The notes beneath the pieces were generated by a model. The model made no database searches. It was not told where the DNA came from and worked only from the letters and a program-made list of their open reading frames with translations. Of a DNA stretch of 38,651 bases, positions 17,301 to 23,810 are shown piece by piece; position 1 is the first letter of the stretch; each line of letters starts with the position of its first letter. A program made the position numbers and the translations under genes. The DNA lies in contig NZ_QAJM01000040.1 of assembly GCF_003852405.1 (NCBI RefSeq), positions 1 to 38,651 of the forward strand, written 5' to 3'. This stretch comes from Pseudomonas sp. KBW05 (GTDB lineage: Bacteria > Pseudomonadota > Gammaproteobacteria > Pseudomonadales > Pseudomonadaceae).

Positions 17301-17679
17301 CGACCACGCGGTTCAGCGCCACCGAGTCCTTGCCCGGTTGCACAAAGGTGACTTTCTTGTCGGCGCCGATGTTGAAGCTTTGCCAGTCGATGGCCAGTTT
17401 GTTGGAGGACTGGTTGATGATCATCTGTTGCTGATCAGGGGTGAGGATCTGGCCGCTGCCGAGGACCACTTGGCCGCCGGTGGGCAGGTCGGCGGCAGAG
17501 GCGCCAACCGGTGCCAGGACAAGTGCAATGGCCAGCGCCAACGCGCGCAACGGGCCCTTTTGCTCAGGGGTTTGAACCGCGCCAACCGAGGTGCGCTTGC
17601 CGTGTCGGCTGGCGTGTTCGCTGGCAACCACCCACGCGCTAAGACTGTGATTCCAGATCACGCTGAAAATGCGGTTCAT
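11389..17679 (-). CDS. TpsA filamentous-haemagglutinin-like exoprotein with GLUG and YDG repeats
   Basis: A 2,096-residue secreted or surface-bound adhesin exported by the neighbouring TpsB. The start at 17679 is chosen because it opens an extended signal peptide region (MNRIFSVIWNHSLSAWV, ESPR type) with a hydrophobic core ending ASAADLP. The TPS secretion domain follows (about residues 64-310) with the NPNGV motif. About residues 525-1010 carry GLUG-type repeats (GGLVG, NSYATG). About residues 1195-1895 carry nine YDG repeats, each opening with a K(V/A/T)YDG-like motif. Near residues 1966-2045 is an MBG-like domain, then a proline-rich tail. I see no cysteine after the start, typical of TPS cargo. 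No RGD, toxin or CDI module is visible, so adhesion or biofilm matrix is the best guess. Confidence 0.92.
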   Translation of the reverse strand: MNRIFSVIWNHSLSAWVVASEHASRHGKRTSVGAVQTPEQKGPLRALALAIALVLAPVGASAADLPTGGQVVLGSGQILTPDQQQMIINQSSNKLAIDWQSFNIGADKKVTFVQPGKDSVALNRVVGTDGSKIMGQLNANGQVFLVNPNGVLFAKGSSVDVGGLVASTLDISNSDFAAGNYKFDGKGSTASVVNQGSIKAADGGAVALLGGTVSNQGVIAAKLGTVALAAGNKVTLDFAGDGLLNVQVDEATKNALVENKQLIQANGGQVIMTAKASDALLQTVVNNTGVIEAQTLGEKGGKIVLLGGFDGGTVQVAGTLDASAPVAGNGGFIETSGAHVKVADTAEITTAAAKGKTGKWLIDPVDFTIAATGGDMTGTAVTKALKTNDFEIQSTQGLTGTQGNVNVNDTVVWSANTLTLTAQNNVNINKEMFGSGTAKLAVNYGQGAVAAGNTSSVNVKAPVNLSAGQHYSTKQGSDGTQIDYTVITSLGAMGSVTGLDLQGINGALSGNFVLGANINAAATVAWNGGAGFDSLGTVAGGGYTGIFDGLGHTISNLQISHVESDSGLFAAVGSSGVVRNVGLVGGAVNLVGDSDGDFPAYFNIGALVGHNLGLVENSYASTAVSASNGAQLGGLVGTNAGTIRNSSFSGTVTDKDYAGAGGLVWLNTASGQIINSYSTGDVIGLKAMTLAGLVLWNEGAISGSSASGSVTSTENSQYNGGLVGWNKATGTITNSYATGNVIGGGAAGGLVGENEAGGQVTNSYATGNVSFNAAGSGSYSGGLVGINRGSLANVYSTGSVTGSLSYPSNNGGLVGLNGGSIANAYATGIVTGGESGGLIGRHSGGSLVNGYYNLSANPGLSGQGNGLSSGSVGAGSAVGLTFGQMKNAGSFSGFNFSSTPGQAGNAWVIVNSDASSTLPMLASEYSTTLTNAHQLQLVAMDMTANYTLGRDIDASATAGTTNVWDSSFMALGGTAGTFSGNLDGNGHVIKGLTISRLGNAYTGLFTNLSSTGTISNLGLEGGSISGREFTGALVGFSQGSVTNVFSTASVSGTYGVGGLLGRMSRATLSNAYGSGSVTGQWFFIGGLVGHMDNSVLSNSFASGRVSVPVTSTSVGALVGEGNTTLAGNLWDVAATGQLYDRGGGGNRSTAGGLSSDQVLSQSAFAAAGWDLKNTWVVYDGVSGPLLRSFMTQLTYIADSASKTYDGLAHNVSYTGSGPGDSRVSGTLGLVGAGQSTIDAGTHALQLGGLTSSGGQYGYSINYIDGTLDVAKAALSQTGMTASSKAYDGTTVATVGGGTLVGLANRDVGQVAVTGTYASKNVGTGIQVDLGLDGASAGNYIFDSGSPLSADITVKALTLTDLVVNSKVYDGNADAVVSGGILHGLAAGEQLTVSATGQFSTPNAALQSVQVNATLGDGTGLASNYSLSPLAISPVTGTIKQKTLTVTGLTANKVYDGSTFVTLTGAVLHGLIGTDNLVLQFTGNFDNKNAGTGKTVTLGQVDLTSSNVPSVNYNFDVPQTFAGTITQAVISGVNGLVAASKVYDGNASAAFSALGATLNGKIAGDDLTFASGSAQFSDANVGSGKGVTVSGITLAGADLANYSFADNVATTTASITPKALTLTGVTAGDKVYDGTRGAWLTGATLSGVVAGESLGVVLTAQFDDSNVGVGKAVTLGSTLLNGLGLASNYSLISPTDVTANITPKALTVTGVTANGKVYDGSTAATLSGATLDGLVGSETLTLSGLTGEFDTQNAGTGKTVSISGATLSDGTGLASNYSISNPASVTAAITAKALTLTGIIAGGKVYDGTTAATLSGGTLDGLVGSETLGFGGLSGAFSDKNAGMGKTVNVSGASLVDGTGLASNYSLSNPTGVSASIIAKALTVNGITAENKVYDATTAATLNLAGAGFTGLVSGDDLSVVSANGAFSDKNAGSGKTVTVSGITLGGSDAGNYLLGASSSTTADIGKATLSVGVANSQKLQGQGNPLFVATYQGLLGADTASQELSGNLAFSTTATSASDRGQYSVSASGLSANNYVIAYTDGVLSVDTPPANTVAEQVQPLRNLPQVPMTPVRSAPQLPSDLYTLVDQGLRLPEGL
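12000..14090 (-). repeat. Nine tandem YDG repeat units inside tpsA
   Basis: The reverse complement of the YDG codons (GTCGTAGACCTTG and close variants) recurs at about 11999, 12262, 12528, 12784, 13049, 13316, 13574, 13820 and 14065, a period of roughly 245-267 bases (82-89 residues). The units starting near 12262 and 12528 are the most alike in DNA, with shared runs in the TLDGLVGSETL segment, which suggests recent duplication. Confidence 0.85.
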
Positions 17680-17875
17680 GACTGAGTCGTCCCTGAGACT
17701 AAAATGGCACCGTGCCATTACTTGTAGGACAATTCTGCATTGGTGCAACGGGTTTGTATGCGTGGAGAAACGAAAAAGTTCCGTTAAACGCCAATATTTA
17801 CACTTCTTTGGATCCAAATAGCGGTTTCTGATTGGCCGCGCATATCAATAGCATTAAACCCATCATTCAAACCTA
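17680..17875. promoter_or_regulatory. Upstream region of tpsA
   Basis: A 196-base, comparatively AT-rich gap between the response-regulator stop and the tpsA start, both read leftward. It holds the perfect dyad at 17703-17719 and no obvious intrinsic terminator for the two-component genes, so some read-through into tpsA is possible. Confidence 0.45.
17703..17719. promoter_or_regulatory. Perfect dyad AATGGCACCGTGCCATT before tpsA
   Basis: Eight-base arms around a central C, 23 bases before the tpsA ATG, so probably within the leader or core promoter. It could be an operator or a messenger hairpin next to the ribosome site. It contains TGGCAC but not the downstream TTGC of a sigma-54 promoter. 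Confidence 0.4.
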
Positions 17876-18502
17876 TCATCCCGCCACCCTGACCACCCCC
17901 AGATCAATCCCCACATGCACCAGTTCGGCATGGGAACTCACCTGCAACTTGCTCTTGAGCAGCGTCAGGTGGTTGGACACGGTCTTGCTGCTGATACTCA
18001 ACTGCTCGGCAATCTGCCGAGCCGGGGTGCCTTTGGCGAGCATCAGGAAAATCTCCAGCTCGCGCGGGGTCATGCTGTGCAGGCGCGGGTCGGCAGCCTG
18101 ACAGGCAAGCTGGGTGGCCAGGGGCTGTTCGATGTAGGCGTGGCCGTCAAGGATGCGCCGCACCGCTTCGATCAACACCTGGGGCGCCGAGATTTTGGTC
18201 AGGTAGCCCGCCGCGCCGGCGTCCAGCGCCTGGCGTACCAGGGGCAGTTCATCGTGCATGCTGAAAAACAGCACGCGCAGTTGCGGCAAGCGCTGGCGCA
18301 GGCGCCGGGTGGTTTCCAGGCCGCTGATGCCGGGCAGGCCAAAATCCATGATCACCAGGTTCGGCACCGCTTCGTGCACCCGTGCCATGGCCTCTTCGCC
18401 ACTGGCCGCCTCGCGCACTTCAATCGCCGGCAGCAACGCGCGCAGCAGGCTGGCGTAGCCCTGGCGCACCACGGCGTGGTCATCCACCAACAGAATATTC
18501 AT
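17876..18502 (-). CDS. pedR2: LuxR/NarL-family response regulator, PedR2/EraR-like
   Basis: A 208-residue response regulator. The receiver shows the acidic pair VDDH at residues 6-9, phosphoacceptor Asp53 in VIMDFGLPG, and the conserved Lys in YLTKI. A C-terminal LuxR helix-turn-helix follows (TPRELEIFLMLAKGTPARQIAEQL, with SSKTVSNHLTLLKSKL as recognition part). Its start overlaps the stop of the kinase gene by ATGA, so the pair is translationally coupled. The position near pedE and the pentapeptide gene matches PedR2 of P. putida and EraR (ExaE) of P. aeruginosa. In P. putida PedR2 activates pedE and represses pedH when lanthanides are absent. Orthology is inferred from context. Confidence 0.8.
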   Translation of the reverse strand: MNILLVDDHAVVRQGYASLLRALLPAIEVREAASGEEAMARVHEAVPNLVIMDFGLPGISGLETTRRLRQRLPQLRVLFFSMHDELPLVRQALDAGAAGYLTKISAPQVLIEAVRRILDGHAYIEQPLATQLACQAADPRLHSMTPRELEIFLMLAKGTPARQIAEQLSISSKTVSNHLTLLKSKLQVSSHAELVHVGIDLGVVRVAG

Positions 18503-19761
18503 AGCGCCTCCGCAGGCATGTCCAGCGCCAGCGCCCAGCCTTTGCCGGGGTGACTGACGATCTTCAATTCACCGCCCAGACAGCGGGCGCGTTCGTACAT
18601 CGAGTGCAGGCCGACGCCGGGGCGCTGGGGGTGTTGCGCACCCTGGCCGTTGTCGCGCACCCACAGGCGCAGGCGTGCGCCGCGATGCTGCAGGCGCACG
18701 TGCACCTGGCTGGCGTCGGCGTGGCGCACAATGTTGGTCAAGGCTTCCTGGAGCAAACGATAAAGGTGGGTCTTGTGGCCCGGGGATAATGGCGGCAACG
18801 CCTGGCTGACGTGCAGTTGGCAGTCGATGCCATGGCTGGCTCGCCATTGCGTCACCAGCATCGCGAACGCCTCGGCCATTGGCAGGTGTTGCAGGGCCAC
18901 TGGGTAGAGGTCGTGGACCAGCTCGCGAAAGCCCTGCTGCAAGTGTTCGCAGTGTTCTTCCAGCAACTGCACGGTGCGCGCCAGTGTCGCGGGTTGATGG
19001 GCGATCAGCGGCAACAGGCACACCTGGGCGCGAATCCCCGCCAGGTACTGGCCGAGGTCATCGTGCAGGGTCTGGGCCAGGCGCGTGCGCTCTTGTTCCT
19101 GTACCGCGAGCAGGGTTTGGGTGAGACGGGTGTTGTCGGTGCGCGCCTGTTCGAGGGCATCGGTCATGCGGTTGAAGTGCTGCGCCAGTTGTTGCGCTTC
19201 AGGCACCCCGGCGCCGCGCAGGCGCACGTTGAGACGGCCGCTGCACACGTGTTGCAGGGCCAGCAGCAGTTCATCCAGCACGCCCATGCCACGGCGCACG
19301 GCCCAGCGGATGGTCAGCAGGCTGAGGGCCAATGCCAGCGCACACACGCCCAGCAGTTGCTGCAAGGAATCCCAGACTTCGTCGATTTCATCACGTGGGT
19401 CAACGGCGATGGCCACGCGCCGGCCATCAGCCAAATCCAGCACCTGGGCGCTGTGGCGCGCCTGGGCGAACAACAGCCGGCCGAGCCAGGCGTCCAGCCC
19501 GTCTTGCTCCGGCGCTGGCAGGGTTTCGTCAGGCCCCAGCCAATGCACACGCACATGGCGCAGGCTGGCGGTGAGCCGTGGTTGCAGGCTGGCGGGGTCG
19601 CGCGCAGCGGTTTCGCTCAGGTAATGCACCACGGCTTCGGCCGATTGCAGTTCGCGCTCCACATCCGCCAAGGCCTGGTGCATCAGCAGCGCAGTGCAGG
19701 CACAGGTGACCAGGGCGAAGAAGCCGCACACCCACAGGTTGATCCGCCAGAGCGCCGACAT
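18499..19761 (-). CDS. pedS2: Membrane sensor histidine kinase, PedS2/EraS-like
   Basis: A 420-residue inner-membrane kinase. Transmembrane helices at about residues 8-28 and 139-156 enclose a periplasmic domain of some 110 residues, followed by a HAMP-like linker, a HisKA_3 dimerisation helix with His233 in TLHDDLGQ, and an HATPase domain with ALTNIVRHA and DNGQG. HisKA_3 kinases pair with NarL-type regulators, as here. In P. putida PedS2 is the kinase that responds to lanthanides. The periplasmic part ends with an acidic stretch (DPRDEIDE) that could take part in metal binding, which is speculation. A short ORF ends 2 bases upstream of its start codon. Confidence 0.82.
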   Translation of the reverse strand: MSALWRINLWVCGFFALVTCACTALLMHQALADVERELQSAEAVVHYLSETAARDPASLQPRLTASLRHVRVHWLGPDETLPAPEQDGLDAWLGRLLFAQARHSAQVLDLADGRRVAIAVDPRDEIDEVWDSLQQLLGVCALALALSLLTIRWAVRRGMGVLDELLLALQHVCSGRLNVRLRGAGVPEAQQLAQHFNRMTDALEQARTDNTRLTQTLLAVQEQERTRLAQTLHDDLGQYLAGIRAQVCLLPLIAHQPATLARTVQLLEEHCEHLQQGFRELVHDLYPVALQHLPMAEAFAMLVTQWRASHGIDCQLHVSQALPPLSPGHKTHLYRLLQEALTNIVRHADASQVHVRLQHRGARLRLWVRDNGQGAQHPQRPGVGLHSMYERARCLGGELKIVSHPGKGWALALDMPAEAL

Positions 19762-19763
19762 GC

Positions 19764-19880
19764 CTAGCGCGCCAATACCGTCGGCACAGACGTGGCCGAA
19801 CGTGGCGCATGGGGGCGATCAACCCCGATCAGGCTGACGATCAGCAGGAACGGCAGGAGCAACGCCTTGAAAATTCGCAT
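19764..19880 (-). CDS. Putative 38-residue leader/small membrane protein before the sensor kinase
   Basis: On the reverse strand an ATG at 19880 opens a 38-codon frame that stops (TAG) 2 bases before the kinase ATG. The product starts MRIFKALLLPFLLIVSLIG, a basic start and a hydrophobic stretch, then a short polar tail (about RPHAPRSATS...VLAR). It resembles a signal peptide or single membrane helix. The ribosome site is weak (a GGGGG run). The tight spacing suggests that its translation feeds the kinase gene. Too short for usual gene finders, and I do not recognise it. Confidence 0.5.
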   Translation of the reverse strand: MRIFKALLLPFLLIVSLIGVDRPHAPRSATSVPTVLAR

Positions 19881-20036
19881 GATCGTTCAACCCCCACACC
19901 GGACACTGGAGCCCCATGCTAAGACCCCGCCGCGCGCAGCGAGCTACTACCTTGATACTGCCCCAGCGCTACTTTCTGCATATTTGCAGGGGTAGCGGGG
20001 CTTTATATGCTGTCGCCACCTGTCATGGAGTGCCCT
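19881..20036. promoter_or_regulatory. Divergent promoter region of the two-component genes and the ABC operon
   Basis: A 156-base gap with one copy of the regulon motif (19944-19960). An imperfect dyad around 19962-20000 (CCCCAGCGCTAC...GGGGTAGCGGGG) could form a hairpin before the ABC operon start. Confidence 0.5.
19944..19960. promoter_or_regulatory. Candidate regulon site CTACTACCTTGATACTG
   Basis: Centred about 85 bases before the start of the ABC operon. It shares CTACTAC...TACTG with the site before the CXXXCW gene, which lies at almost the same distance (about 88 bases) from its ATG. Confidence 0.5.
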
Positions 20037-21227
20037 ATGCGCCAGCTCGCCCCTTTCGCCGTGATGTGCCTGCTGGCGCTCACCTGGGCCACCGCCGGCC
20101 AGGCCGCCGAGGCGCCGTTGCAGGTGCAGATCGGCTACCTGGGCTATCGACCGGACCCGGGGCCGCTGCTGTCCAACGTGATTCCCGAACCGACCGATGC
20201 CGGCTTGCGCGGCGCTGAACTGGCAATCATCGACAGCAACAGCACCGGCGCCTTTCTCAACCAGCGCTACAGCCTGACCGACGCCACGGTGGACAGCCCC
20301 GAGGCGCTGCTCGCCGCCGCGCAACAACAGCACGAGCAAGGCCTGCGTCTGTTCGTGGTCAACGCCCCCGCCGCCAGCCTGCGCCAACTCAGCGCCGCCC
20401 TGCCCGACAGCTTGCTGTTCAACGCCGGCAGCCCCGACGACAGCCTGCGCAGCACCGCCTGCCTGGGCAACGTGCTGCACACCCTGCCCAGCCGCGCCAT
20501 GCTCGCCGATGCGCTGGCGCAGTTTTTGGTGGTGCGCAAATGGCAGAAGGCGCTGCTGATCGTCGGTCCCACCGAGGACGACCAAGCCTACGCCGCCGCC
20601 CTGCGCCGCGCCGCCAAGCGCTTCGGCGTGCAGCTAGTGGCAGAGAAGGAATGGCGTTTCGACAATGACCAACGCCGCAGCGCCCAGGCCGATATGCCCC
20701 TCTTCACCCAGACCGCCGAATACGACGTGGTGCTGGTGGCCGACGAGCGCGGCGATTTTGGCGAATACGTGCCCTACCAGACCTGGTACCCGCGCCCGGT
20801 TGCCGGCACCCAAGGCCTGACGCCCACCGGCTGGCACAAGACCGTGGAAACCTACGGCGCCGCCCAACTGCAAAAACGCTTCGAAGCCCTCGCCGGGCGC
20901 TGGATGAACGACCGCGACTTCGCCGCCTGGATGGCCGTGCGCAGCGTCGCCAGTGCGGTGAGCAAGCTGCGCCAGGTCGACCCGATGAGCATCCGCCAGC
21001 TGCAAATCAGCGAGCAACTGCCGCTGGATGGTTTCAAGGGCCGCAAGCTCAGCTATCGCCCGTGGAATGGCGAGCTGCGCCAGCCAATCCCCATCGTGCA
21101 ACCGCGCGCGCTGGTGAGCACCTCGCCCCAGGACGGTTTCCTGCACCCCTTCAACGAGATGGACAGCCTGGGCTACGACAAACCCGAGGTGACCTGCCGC
21201 TTTCCCGAACACACACAACAACAATAA
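20037..21227 (+). CDS. Periplasmic binding protein of the PQQ-catabolism ABC system
   Basis: A 396-residue exported protein of the branched-chain-amino-acid-type binding fold. The start at 20037 is chosen for the signal peptide (MRQLAPF... ending GQAAEA) and for the TGGAG ribosome site. Landmarks are the IGYLGYRPDPGP opening, FNAGSPDDSLR with the conserved CLGNVLHTLPS stretch, and KALLIVGPTEDDQAYA. It is the first gene of a four-gene rightward operon with a beta-propeller protein, an ABC ATPase and a permease. The set corresponds to PedA1A2BC, which in P. putida KT2440 is needed for growth with PedH at low lanthanide levels, so metal or metal-chelate uptake is the favoured role; early work proposed alcohol export. 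I am not sure whether this is the A1 or A2 product. Confidence 0.83.
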   Translation: MRQLAPFAVMCLLALTWATAGQAAEAPLQVQIGYLGYRPDPGPLLSNVIPEPTDAGLRGAELAIIDSNSTGAFLNQRYSLTDATVDSPEALLAAAQQQHEQGLRLFVVNAPAASLRQLSAALPDSLLFNAGSPDDSLRSTACLGNVLHTLPSRAMLADALAQFLVVRKWQKALLIVGPTEDDQAYAAALRRAAKRFGVQLVAEKEWRFDNDQRRSAQADMPLFTQTAEYDVVLVADERGDFGEYVPYQTWYPRPVAGTQGLTPTGWHKTVETYGAAQLQKRFEALAGRWMNDRDFAAWMAVRSVASAVSKLRQVDPMSIRQLQISEQLPLDGFKGRKLSYRPWNGELRQPIPIVQPRALVSTSPQDGFLHPFNEMDSLGYDKPEVTCRFPEHTQQQ

Positions 21228-21237
21228 GGAATACGCC

Positions 21238-22197
21238 ATGCGCCGCACCCTGCTCTCCTGCGCCCTGCTGCTTGCCGCCGGGCACGCCGTGGCCGCCACG
21301 GCCTGGGTCTCCAACGAGAAAGACAACAGCCTGAGCCTGATCGACATGCAGACCCTGCAAGTCACCGACACGATCAAGGTGGGTCAGCGCCCGCGCGGCC
21401 TGCTGCTGTCCCACGACAACAAGCTGTTGTACATCTGCGCCAGCGACTCGGACCGCGTGCAAGTGATGGACGTGACCACCCGCAAGATCATCAAGGAACT
21501 GCCCTCCGGCAAAGACCCCGAGCAATTTGCCCTGCACCCCAATAACCGCTGGCTGTACGTCTCCAACGAAGACGATGCGCTGGTCACGGTGATCGACACG
21601 GAAACCTCCAAGGTGCTCGCCCAGGTCAACGTCGGCGTGGAGCCCGAAGGCATGGCCGTAAGCCCGGACGGCAAGTGGGCAGTGAACACCAGCGAAACCA
21701 CGAACATGCTGCACTGGATCGACACCAGCACCCAGACCCTGGCCGACAGCACCCTGGTGGACCAGCGCCCGCGCTTCGTCGAGTTCAACCACGACGGCTC
21801 GCAGCTGTGGGCCTCGGCGGAAATCGGCGGCACCGTGACCATCCTCGATGTGGCCAGCCGCGCGATCCTCAAGACCCTGACCTTCAAGATCAAGGGCGTG
21901 CACCCGGACAAGGTGCAGCCGGTGGGTATCAAGCTGAGTGCCGATGGCAAGTACGGTTTTGTCGCCCTCGGCCCGGCCAACCATGTGGCGGTGATCGATG
22001 CCAAGACCTACGAGATCCTCGACTACCTGCTGGTGGGCCGCCGTGTGTGGCAGTTGGCATTCACCCCGGATGAGAAACAGTTGCTGGCCACCAATGGCGT
22101 GAGCGGCGACGTGTCGGTGATCGACGTGGACAGCCGCAAGGTGCTCAAGTCGGTCAAGGTCGGGCGTTACCCGTGGGGCGTGGTGGTTACACCATGA
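21238..22197 (+). CDS. YVTN beta-propeller protein of the PQQ-catabolism ABC system
   Basis: A 319-residue exported protein with a signal peptide ending AVAATA and seven-bladed propeller repeats typical of the YVTN family: WVSNEKDNSLSLID, LLYICASDSDRVQVMD, WLYVSNEDDALVTVID, QLWASAEIGGTVTILD, YGFVALGPANHVAVID, LLATNGVSGDVSVID. A good AAGGA site lies before the ATG, 10 bases after the preceding gene, and its stop overlaps the ATPase start by ATGA. No enzymatic residues are evident. It probably works as a periplasmic binding or docking partner of the ABC system, in the pedA pair of PedA1A2BC. Confidence 0.85.
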   Translation: MRRTLLSCALLLAAGHAVAATAWVSNEKDNSLSLIDMQTLQVTDTIKVGQRPRGLLLSHDNKLLYICASDSDRVQVMDVTTRKIIKELPSGKDPEQFALHPNNRWLYVSNEDDALVTVIDTETSKVLAQVNVGVEPEGMAVSPDGKWAVNTSETTNMLHWIDTSTQTLADSTLVDQRPRFVEFNHDGSQLWASAEIGGTVTILDVASRAILKTLTFKIKGVHPDKVQPVGIKLSADGKYGFVALGPANHVAVIDAKTYEILDYLLVGRRVWQLAFTPDEKQLLATNGVSGDVSVIDVDSRKVLKSVKVGRYPWGVVVTP

Positions 22198-22925
22198 ACG
22201 CGCTGGACGCCCGCGCCATCAGCTTTGCCTATGGCGCGCGGCAGGCCCTGCGTGACGTGAGTTTCAGCCTGGCGCCCGGGCGGTTTGCCGCGTTGCTGGG
22301 GCCCAATGGTGCGGGCAAGTCGACGCTGATTGCGTTGCTCACGCGGCTGTATGACTTGCAGGGCGGTGACATCCAGGTTGGCGGCCACTCCTTGCGCGAG
22401 GCGCCCCGTGCAGCACTGCGCCAACTCGGCGTGGTGTTCCAGCAAAGTACATTGGACCTGGACCTCAGCGTCGAACAGAACCTGCGTTACCACGCCGCGC
22501 TGCATGGCCTGTCACGCCGTGAAACCGGGCTGCGGGTCGAGGCCGAGCTGGCACGCCAGGCGCTGGGCGAGCGACGCCGGGAAAAGGTCCGCGAACTCAA
22601 CGGCGGCCACCGCCGCCGCGTGGAAATCGCCCGTGCCCTGCTGCATCAACCGCGCCTGCTGTTGCTCGATGAAGCCAGCGTCGGCCTCGACCCGGCCAGC
22701 CGCCTGGCGCTGAACCAACACGTGCGCACGCTGTGCCGGGAACAGGGCCTCAGCGTGCTGTGGACCACCCACTTGCTCGATGAAGTGCAGGCTGACGACG
22801 CCTTGATGATTTTGCATCAGGGCCGTTTGGTAGCCAGCGGGCAACTCGACACACTGCTGCACGAACAAGGCGACGACCTCGGCGGCTTGTTCGCAAGGCT
22901 GACCCGCGCCGAGGTGTCGGCATGA
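22194..22925 (+). CDS. pedB: ABC transporter ATP-binding protein (PedB-type)
   Basis: A 243-residue cytoplasmic ATPase. Walker A is GPNGAGKST at residues 36-44, the Q-loop is VVFQQST, Walker B is LLLLDEA, and the switch histidine lies in TTHLLDE. The signature motif is LNGGHRRR instead of LSGGQ, a departure at two key positions. The start is placed at the ATGA overlap with the beta-propeller gene rather than seven codons earlier; the permease follows with another ATGA overlap. The transporter type (ABC-2 permease) normally exports, yet the P. putida homologue has been tied to lanthanide-dependent growth, so the direction of transport is open. Confidence 0.88.
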   Translation: MNALDARAISFAYGARQALRDVSFSLAPGRFAALLGPNGAGKSTLIALLTRLYDLQGGDIQVGGHSLREAPRAALRQLGVVFQQSTLDLDLSVEQNLRYHAALHGLSRRETGLRVEAELARQALGERRREKVRELNGGHRRRVEIARALLHQPRLLLLDEASVGLDPASRLALNQHVRTLCREQGLSVLWTTHLLDEVQADDALMILHQGRLVASGQLDTLLHEQGDDLGGLFARLTRAEVSA

Positions 22926-23713
22926 ACGCCTACTGGCAATGTTTCAGCGGCATCGTCCTGCGTGAATGGCTGCGCTTTGTATTGCAGCGCACGCGGTTCC
23001 TCAGTGCCCTGGTGCGGCCGCTGTTGTGGCTGCTGGTATTCGCCGCAGGTTTCAGGGCGGCGCTGGGCATTTCGGTGATCGAGCCCTACGACACCTACAT
23101 CCCCTACGAGGTCTACATCATCCCGGGGCTGGCCTGCATGATCCTGCTGTTCAACGGCATGCAGGGCTCGCTGGCGATGGTCTACGACCGCGAGATGGGC
23201 AGCATGCGCGTGCTGCTCACCAGCCCGCTGCCGCGCACGTTCCTGCTGTGCAGCAAGTTGTTGGCCACCTCGTTGATTTCGCTGTTGCAGGTGTACGGGT
23301 TCCTGGCGATTGCCTGGGTGTATGGCGTGCAACCGCCGGCCATGGGATTGCTGATGGCGTTGCCGGCGTTGTTGCTGGTGGCGTTGATGCTCAGCGCGCT
23401 GGGCTTGCTGCTGTCGAATGCGATCCGCCAACTGGAGAACTTTGCCGGGGTGATGAATTTCGTGATCTTCCCGCTGTTCTTCCTCTCATCGGCGCTCTAC
23501 CCGCTGTGGAAGATGCGCGATTCGAGTGAATGGCTGTACTGGCTGTGCGCGGTCAACCCCTTCACCCACGCGGTGGAGCTGGTGCGCTTTGCCCTTTACG
23601 AACGCTTCACCGGCCTGGCCCTGCTGGTGTGCCTGGGGCTGACCGGGGTGTTCACGCTGTTGGCGGTGCTGACCTTCAATCCACAACACGCGGCCCTGCG
23701 CAAAAAGGGCTGA
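22922..23713 (+). CDS. pedC: ABC-2 type permease (PedC-type)
   Basis: A 263-residue inner-membrane protein with about six hydrophobic helices and the ABC-2 layout: an N-terminal cytoplasmic helix (REWLRFVLQRTRF), then YDREMGSMRVLLTSPLPR, a conserved coupling region, and FPLFFLSSALYPLWKM near the end. It overlaps the ATPase gene by ATGA and closes the four-gene operon. With the ATPase it forms the membrane core; the two exported proteins upstream would be partners on the periplasmic side. ABC-2 permeases are usually exporters, which sits oddly with an uptake role. Confidence 0.88.
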   Translation: MNAYWQCFSGIVLREWLRFVLQRTRFLSALVRPLLWLLVFAAGFRAALGISVIEPYDTYIPYEVYIIPGLACMILLFNGMQGSLAMVYDREMGSMRVLLTSPLPRTFLLCSKLLATSLISLLQVYGFLAIAWVYGVQPPAMGLLMALPALLLVALMLSALGLLLSNAIRQLENFAGVMNFVIFPLFFLSSALYPLWKMRDSSEWLYWLCAVNPFTHAVELVRFALYERFTGLALLVCLGLTGVFTLLAVLTFNPQHAALRKKG

Positions 23714-23714
23714 T

Positions 23715-23731
23715 CTACTACTTTGGTACTG
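23715..23731. promoter_or_regulatory. Candidate regulon site CTACTACTTTGGTACTG
   Basis: It begins 2 bases after the permease stop and is centred about 88 bases before the CXXXCW gene. It is the clearest sign that the CXXXCW gene and agmR have their own promoter rather than depending only on the ABC operon. Confidence 0.5.
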
Positions 23732-23810
23732 GTTTTCCTGTCTATCGTCGCATTCCCAAGGCAGTGGGACTGGCGTGTAATGGCGGCATAACGATAAGGA
23801 TTGACCCGCC

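Noticed and set aside
17703-17719. Sigma-54 promoter for tpsA suggested by TGGCAC
   Set aside because: The required TTGC about five bases after TGGCAC is missing on both strands; the palindrome explains the match better.
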